A stretch of DNA of 9,653 nucleotides from Rickettsiales bacterium (lineage in GTDB: Bacteria > Pseudomonadota > Alphaproteobacteria > Rickettsiales > UBA1997), in the NCBI GenBank assembly GCA_947496905.1, contig CANMEW010000002.1:1-9653 (forward strand). Reading direction: 5' to 3'. Position numbers and translations under genes: made by a program. Each line of letters starts with the position of its first letter. Position 1 is the stretch's first letter. The notes beneath the pieces were generated by a model, which saw nothing but the letters and a program-made list of their open reading frames with translations, did not search any database and was not told the DNA's origin. Positions 6,208 through 9,653 of the stretch are shown here, one piece after another.

Positions 6208-7211
6208 AGTTAGTGAGAGATAAAATTTTAATCCTTGCTGATGACAGACCCGGCACGGTCTCACAAAGTATCGGTCTCGCTGAGGAAATTGGTTTCGAAT
6301 ATGAAATCATCAAACTCGCCTACGGTTTTTTTTCATTCCTACCAAACTGCCTTTTAGGCAATTCTCTTCTACAACTTTCATCGCAAAGTAGAAGAGAAAT
6401 CAAAACTCTGAATTACTTCCCAAGCCTTGTGATTTCTGCCGGCAGAAGATCAGCACCAATTGCATTTCATTTAAAAAATCACTCCAGTTACCAAACCAAA
6501 ATCGTGCAAATAATGAATCCAAATTTGGATTTCAGAAAGTTCGATTTCGTAATTCTTCCAAAGCATGACGAGATTGACGAGAGTAACTTTCCCAATCTCA
6601 TCACCACGATCGGCGCGCTGACAAAAATTAACAAAAATATTATTTTGTCGGAGTCGGAAAAATTCTCTTCTTGGTTTCAAAATATTGCCGGAACAAAAAT
6701 CGCTCTTCTTGTCGGTGGCTCTTCAAAAAAAACAAAATTTGAAAAAGATTCGGCGCTAAATCTCGCAAGAATTACTTCCGAAATTGCAAAAAATATGGGG
6801 GCGACGGTTTTGGTTTCAACTAGCCCCAGAACCAATTACGAGCTTGCGGAGACATTGAAGCTAAATCTGAAATGCGATTTTAAATTTTTCGATTGGAAGA
6901 AAATGGGCGGTGAAAATCCTTATTTGGCAATTCTCGGTTACGCTGATTTTTTCATCATCACTGGTGATTCCGTCTCGATGATTTCCGAATGTTGCTCAAC
7001 GGGAAAGTCAGTTTACATTTTTGACGAACAAAAAATTTCCTCCGAAAAACATCGCCGTTTTCACAAAAATTTATTCGAAGAAAATTACGCCAAAAAATTA
7101 TTCAAAAATTCCTTCGAGCTCGAAAATTTTTCACCCAGCAAACTACAAGAAACCAAGCGAGTAGCGGACATGATCCGCTCAAAGGCCTTTATCCAAACCC
7201 ATTCAAGCTGA
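6204..7211 (+). CDS. ELM1 / GtrOC1-family protein (DUF1022)
   Basis: The 335-residue product resembles the mitochondrial-fission ELM1 family, named after a plant protein that recruits dynamin to mitochondria; the bacterial members are poorly characterised and have a glycosyltransferase-like two-lobe fold. Motifs seen: ILADDRPGTVSQSIGLAEEIG (10-30), the ISAGRRSAP block (78-85), QIMNPNLDFRKFDFVILPKHDE (103-123), LLVGGSSKK (169-176), STSPRTN (205-211) and ITGDSVSMISECCSTGKSVYIF (252-273), the last resembling the nucleotide-sugar site of GT-B enzymes. There is no signal peptide, but a short hydrophobic patch at 41-50 could touch membrane. It overlaps coaD by four bases, so the two are probably co-expressed. 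A bacterial role in envelope or lipid-linked sugar metabolism is a guess. The stop codon lies within a terminator-like hairpin. Confidence 0.85.
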   Translation: MKLVRDKILILADDRPGTVSQSIGLAEEIGFEYEIIKLAYGFFSFLPNCLLGNSLLQLSSQSRREIKTLNYFPSLVISAGRRSAPIAFHLKNHSSYQTKIVQIMNPNLDFRKFDFVILPKHDEIDESNFPNLITTIGALTKINKNIILSESEKFSSWFQNIAGTKIALLVGGSSKKTKFEKDSALNLARITSEIAKNMGATVLVSTSPRTNYELAETLKLNLKCDFKFFDWKKMGGENPYLAILGYADFFIITGDSVSMISECCSTGKSVYIFDEQKISSEKHRRFHKNLFEENYAKKLFKNSFELENFSPSKLQETKRVADMIRSKAFIQTHSS

Positions 7212-7226
7212 AGAAGCCGAATGGGT
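7197..7226 (+). terminator. Terminator-like hairpin at the end of the ELM1 gene
   Basis: ACCCATTC (7197-7204) and GAATGGGT (7219-7226) are perfect eight-base arms. The inner bases GCT (7207-7209) and AGC (7215-7217) can extend the stem. It is followed by GTATTTCTTT, a moderately T-rich tail. The TGA stop codon (7209-7211) is inside the hairpin. It probably ends the coaD-ELM1 transcript. Confidence 0.55.
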
Positions 7227-7237
7227 GTATTTCTTTA

Positions 7238-7297
7238 CGCCGCACGGGCGGCGCCCCACATTCGTGGGGAACCCCAATACCGAATCAGATTCGGTAT
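7238..7297. repeat. Three close-packed hairpins upstream of the VirB6-like gene
   Basis: First, CGCCGC (7238-7243) pairs with GCGGCG (7248-7253), loop ACGG. Directly abutting it, CCCCAC (7254-7259) pairs with GTGGGG (7264-7269), loop ATTC. Third, ATACCGAATC (7277-7286) and GATTCGGTAT (7288-7297) form a perfect palindrome with a single central A; 17 bases of it recur at 2527-2543. AAAATAATTTTT follows the third. The array could be a set of REP-like elements, a compound terminator, or a structured leader for the downstream gene; TATAAA at 7295-7300 could also act as a -10 box, though no good -35 is visible. Confidence 0.55.
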
Positions 7298-7310
7298 AAA
7301 ATAATTTTTA

Positions 7311-9653
7311 GTGTTCATCAATAGCCTTCTCCAACAGATCAATCGCAAAAAATTCCTCTCGGTAACCTCCCTTCTTCTGCTCGCGCTTTTTTCCTCCTGT
7401 AGCGACCAAGGCTGCATCGATGCCGATGATTTTGGTGAATATGAATCGCAAACCATCGAGGTCACAGCAAATGGCAATCAGTCAAGTTGCTCATATGACT
7501 CATCCAAGCCGCTTGATGACGCATCTCAAGGTGGCGGGGTGCAATCATGCTTCACCTCTGGCAGTACCTCGGTAACCAATGAAAACGGTGGGACTGTTAA
7601 TAATGATGGCGAGAAAGGTTGCTTGGGCTTCCAAGAGGGTCCAGACAGAACGCTCTGTGTTAGCAACTGCGTTCAAATATGTAGTGAATCCACTTCATCC
7701 GGAGGTGGTGCGGAGCCATTTTGGGAGGCGACTGACAAAAAAGAGGATGGAAGAAATTTCGGTGTAACAATTCGTCCCGGTTCGGAAATAATTATTAAAG
7801 CCATTGGCTCGATTAATCTGGGAGAGGCAAAGCAGATTGATGCCTTCATCGATGCGATAAAATATTCGCCGCATAGTAGATCTGTTGATAACGCCAATAA
7901 CACTTTCATCGATGTTGTTGGCGGAAAAACCCTGTCTCTGCAATTTAGTGGGAAATGGCAAGACGGAGCTACTAGCCCGAAGTACTCCACAACAGGAACA
8001 AATACTGCAGAAGTTATTAACGGCGCACGCAGAGCGGTAGCCTACCTCATCCCACATCCAAATGGCTACGACTTTAGCTCCTCAGCAACTGATGAAAAAT
8101 CTGGTTCGAAAGGCGTTCCCCTCTTGCCAGACATGGCGGCGTGGCAATGCGCTTATTCTGGCACCGACCCAAAACAATCGAACTGCAGCAATAAGCCAAC
8201 GGGTTACACAAGTAATGGTTACATCGCTGTTAATGACACATTGGCAGCATCTGCATTTCCAATTTCGTCAGCAATTCCACCCACAAATTCAACCCTGACC
8301 TTTGGCGGAATGATCAGATGGGATGGGGATGGAGTAAGTAGTGGAAATGATGATCCATTTATTGGCGTGAGTTTTAACGGAAATGGAGATCTTTCGTCTG
8401 GAACTCTACCAGCAGCCAACAAAGGAAGGATGGTTGGCGTCGAAGCTGGCAATAATGAGGGTGTCAACATCGCTAACCCATATTCTGACGCAGCTGTTAA
8501 AGTTTCGTTTAAGAGTTTGAGTGGTACTAACTGCACAATGGCTGCAATTGACAAGAAGTTTGTAGTTAATGGTTCTGCCAAAGATGTTAATGCAAACTGG
8601 CTTGGAGATAGTTTTTTTTTAGAGCCGGGGTTAAGTCTCTCGGTTAAAGTTACTAAACTAACGATTACTGGTCACAATTGCGGCAAGGCAATCGCCGCAA
8701 GGTTTGACAAGCTTCACGAAATAAAAATAGGTCAGTCGGGCTTTGTGCGCTTCGCAATGCTTGGTAATACCGGCGCCTCAGGAAGCTGCACCATTAACGC
8801 TAGGATTCTTAATCCAGCTCCAGCTGATGTCGCTGATCGCTACGAATATGAAGATTTTTCAACTAGTCTCGTAGATCCTCTAAGAAGTCTCTTAGTTGGT
8901 GTTTACAGCAGCTCTACCAGTCCAGCCACAATATTCCTCCGCAAAGGTCAGGTAATTCGTTTTGCGCCGGATAGTTGGAATGGAATATGGACTGCTGCCG
9001 CAGGTTTAAGTAGGCAATGCGGCATCGGCATGGCGATGATTGTTGAGCCTCGCCCAGCTTTACTTTGTAAGGGGCAGAGACCTGAATATGTGGATAATTC
9101 GGACTGTGTTCAGGACTATGAAGGATCAACATTAATTGGCTGCAAACCAAGGGGTGATGAGTGTTTGCAAGAAGATAATAACTATTGCCCAACTGTTGGT
9201 TGCCAGCAAACTGTGACATGCTCTACCGATGGGATGGCTGATGATTTTAAAAAAGAAGACTGCTCATTATCTGGTGAGCCATCACAAGGCAGCGCAATAT
9301 GTCCAACTCACACATTTCCAGAAACAAGAGGTACATGTAATGCATGTTCAGGTGCCAAACTATTAGCCTCAGAGAAGTCGGCAAAAATTTCGGTTAGCAA
9401 CGTAGACCAATGTTACGACTTAGAAAATTACACGGGGAGGGTGTCTGACATTCCATTAAGCCCAGACACTAACTTTACTGGCAAAGGAGCAGTAAAACTC
9501 GGAAGCTTCAATGGTAGCTACGGAAATTTTTCATCATTCTCGCCAGTGACTGATGATAATGGCGCTGTAGTTATGGATGGCACTTACAACCTACTACAAG
9601 CAAGAAGTCCGCCGACATTTTTTCGGAGCGGAAGGCTGCGCTTTCTGATGCTT
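7311..9653 (+). CDS. Large cysteine-rich lipoprotein, VirB6/TrbL-like of Rickettsiales type (partial)
   Basis: One frame is open from GTG 7311 to the window edge: 781 codons, no stop, so the 3' end is missing. An in-frame TAA at 7302-7304 limits the start, and no ATG occurs in frame until far inside. The product begins with a basic region and hydrophobic helix ending LLLLALFSSC, a lipoprotein signal with likely acylated C30 (phenylalanine at -3 is slightly atypical). CIDADDFGEYESQTIEV (35-51) matches the start of the large VirB6-family proteins of Rickettsiales type IV secretion systems as I remember them. I count 26 cysteines, 13 of them within 570-701, which suggests an exported, disulfide-bonded region. 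LLCKGQRPEYVDNSDCV (584-600) and DQCYDLENYTGRVSDIP (699-715) also look family-like. The membrane-spanning VirB6 core should lie beyond the window. No Shine-Dalgarno sequence is visible. The frame is certain; the family call is fairly likely. Confidence 0.75.
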   Translation, partial: MFINSLLQQINRKKFLSVTSLLLLALFSSCSDQGCIDADDFGEYESQTIEVTANGNQSSCSYDSSKPLDDASQGGGVQSCFTSGSTSVTNENGGTVNNDGEKGCLGFQEGPDRTLCVSNCVQICSESTSSGGGAEPFWEATDKKEDGRNFGVTIRPGSEIIIKAIGSINLGEAKQIDAFIDAIKYSPHSRSVDNANNTFIDVVGGKTLSLQFSGKWQDGATSPKYSTTGTNTAEVINGARRAVAYLIPHPNGYDFSSSATDEKSGSKGVPLLPDMAAWQCAYSGTDPKQSNCSNKPTGYTSNGYIAVNDTLAASAFPISSAIPPTNSTLTFGGMIRWDGDGVSSGNDDPFIGVSFNGNGDLSSGTLPAANKGRMVGVEAGNNEGVNIANPYSDAAVKVSFKSLSGTNCTMAAIDKKFVVNGSAKDVNANWLGDSFFLEPGLSLSVKVTKLTITGHNCGKAIAARFDKLHEIKIGQSGFVRFAMLGNTGASGSCTINARILNPAPADVADRYEYEDFSTSLVDPLRSLLVGVYSSSTSPATIFLRKGQVIRFAPDSWNGIWTAAAGLSRQCGIGMAMIVEPRPALLCKGQRPEYVDNSDCVQDYEGSTLIGCKPRGDECLQEDNNYCPTVGCQQTVTCSTDGMADDFKKEDCSLSGEPSQGSAICPTHTFPETRGTCNACSGAKLLASEKSAKISVSNVDQCYDLENYTGRVSDIPLSPDTNFTGKGAVKLGSFNGSYGNFSSFSPVTDDNGAVVMDGTYNLLQARSPPTFFRSGRLRFLML

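Noticed and set aside
7235..7477. Minus-strand open frame opposite the start of the VirB6-like gene
   Set aside because: It covers the hairpin array and the signal-peptide region of the plus-strand gene, which has clear lipoprotein features; the minus product has none.
7673..8057. Minus-strand frames within the VirB6-like gene, also at 8219-8581 and 8914-9219
   Set aside because: They are antisense shadows of one continuous 781-codon plus-strand frame.
1..9653. tRNA genes, CRISPR arrays, insertion sequences or transposases
   Set aside because: No T-arm signature in a tRNA setting, no regularly spaced repeats and no transposase motifs were seen on either strand.

Overview
The window looks like chromosomal DNA from an AT-rich alphaproteobacterium, most likely from or near the order Rickettsiales. 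The signs are an alphaproteobacterial type of HIT protein joined to an SdhE (succinate dehydrogenase flavinylation factor) domain, an ELM1-family protein of the kind shared by alphaproteobacteria and plant mitochondria, and the start of a very large cysteine-rich lipoprotein that resembles the extended VirB6 proteins of Rickettsiales type IV secretion systems. These assignments come from reading motifs; no database search was possible.

Layout from left to right. Positions 1-140 hold no convincing gene, only palindromic AT-rich sequence downstream of recN. recN (141-1826, minus) encodes the SMC-like DNA repair ATPase. Divergent from it, with only 30 bp between, begins a four-gene plus-strand operon in which every junction overlaps: HIT-SdhE fusion (1857-2543), rlmN (2543-3598), a 43-residue single-span membrane protein (3595-3726) and a dGTPase-family dgt (3723-4922). 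The junctions are TAATG, ATGA and GTGA, so the genes are probably translationally coupled.

Positions 4923-5228 carry no credible protein gene but are full of hairpins. Their outer ends can pair with each other and one stretch resembles the 3' part of 6S RNA, so a structured RNA is possible. rlmH (5229-5693, minus) follows, with a strong hairpin just past its stop codon. coaD (5713-6207, plus) diverges from rlmH across 19 bp and overlaps the ELM1-domain gene (6204-7211).

Between the ELM1 gene and the last gene lie a terminator-like hairpin and three more close-packed hairpins, including a perfect palindrome. The final gene opens with GTG at 7311 and stays open to the window edge (781 codons seen, no stop).

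Most of the genes are housekeeping: DNA repair (RecN), nucleotide-pool control (Dgt), ribosome maturation (RlmN, RlmH), coenzyme A synthesis (CoaD) and, by inference, succinate dehydrogenase assembly (SdhE part). The last gene marks the switch to a secretion or host-interaction function.
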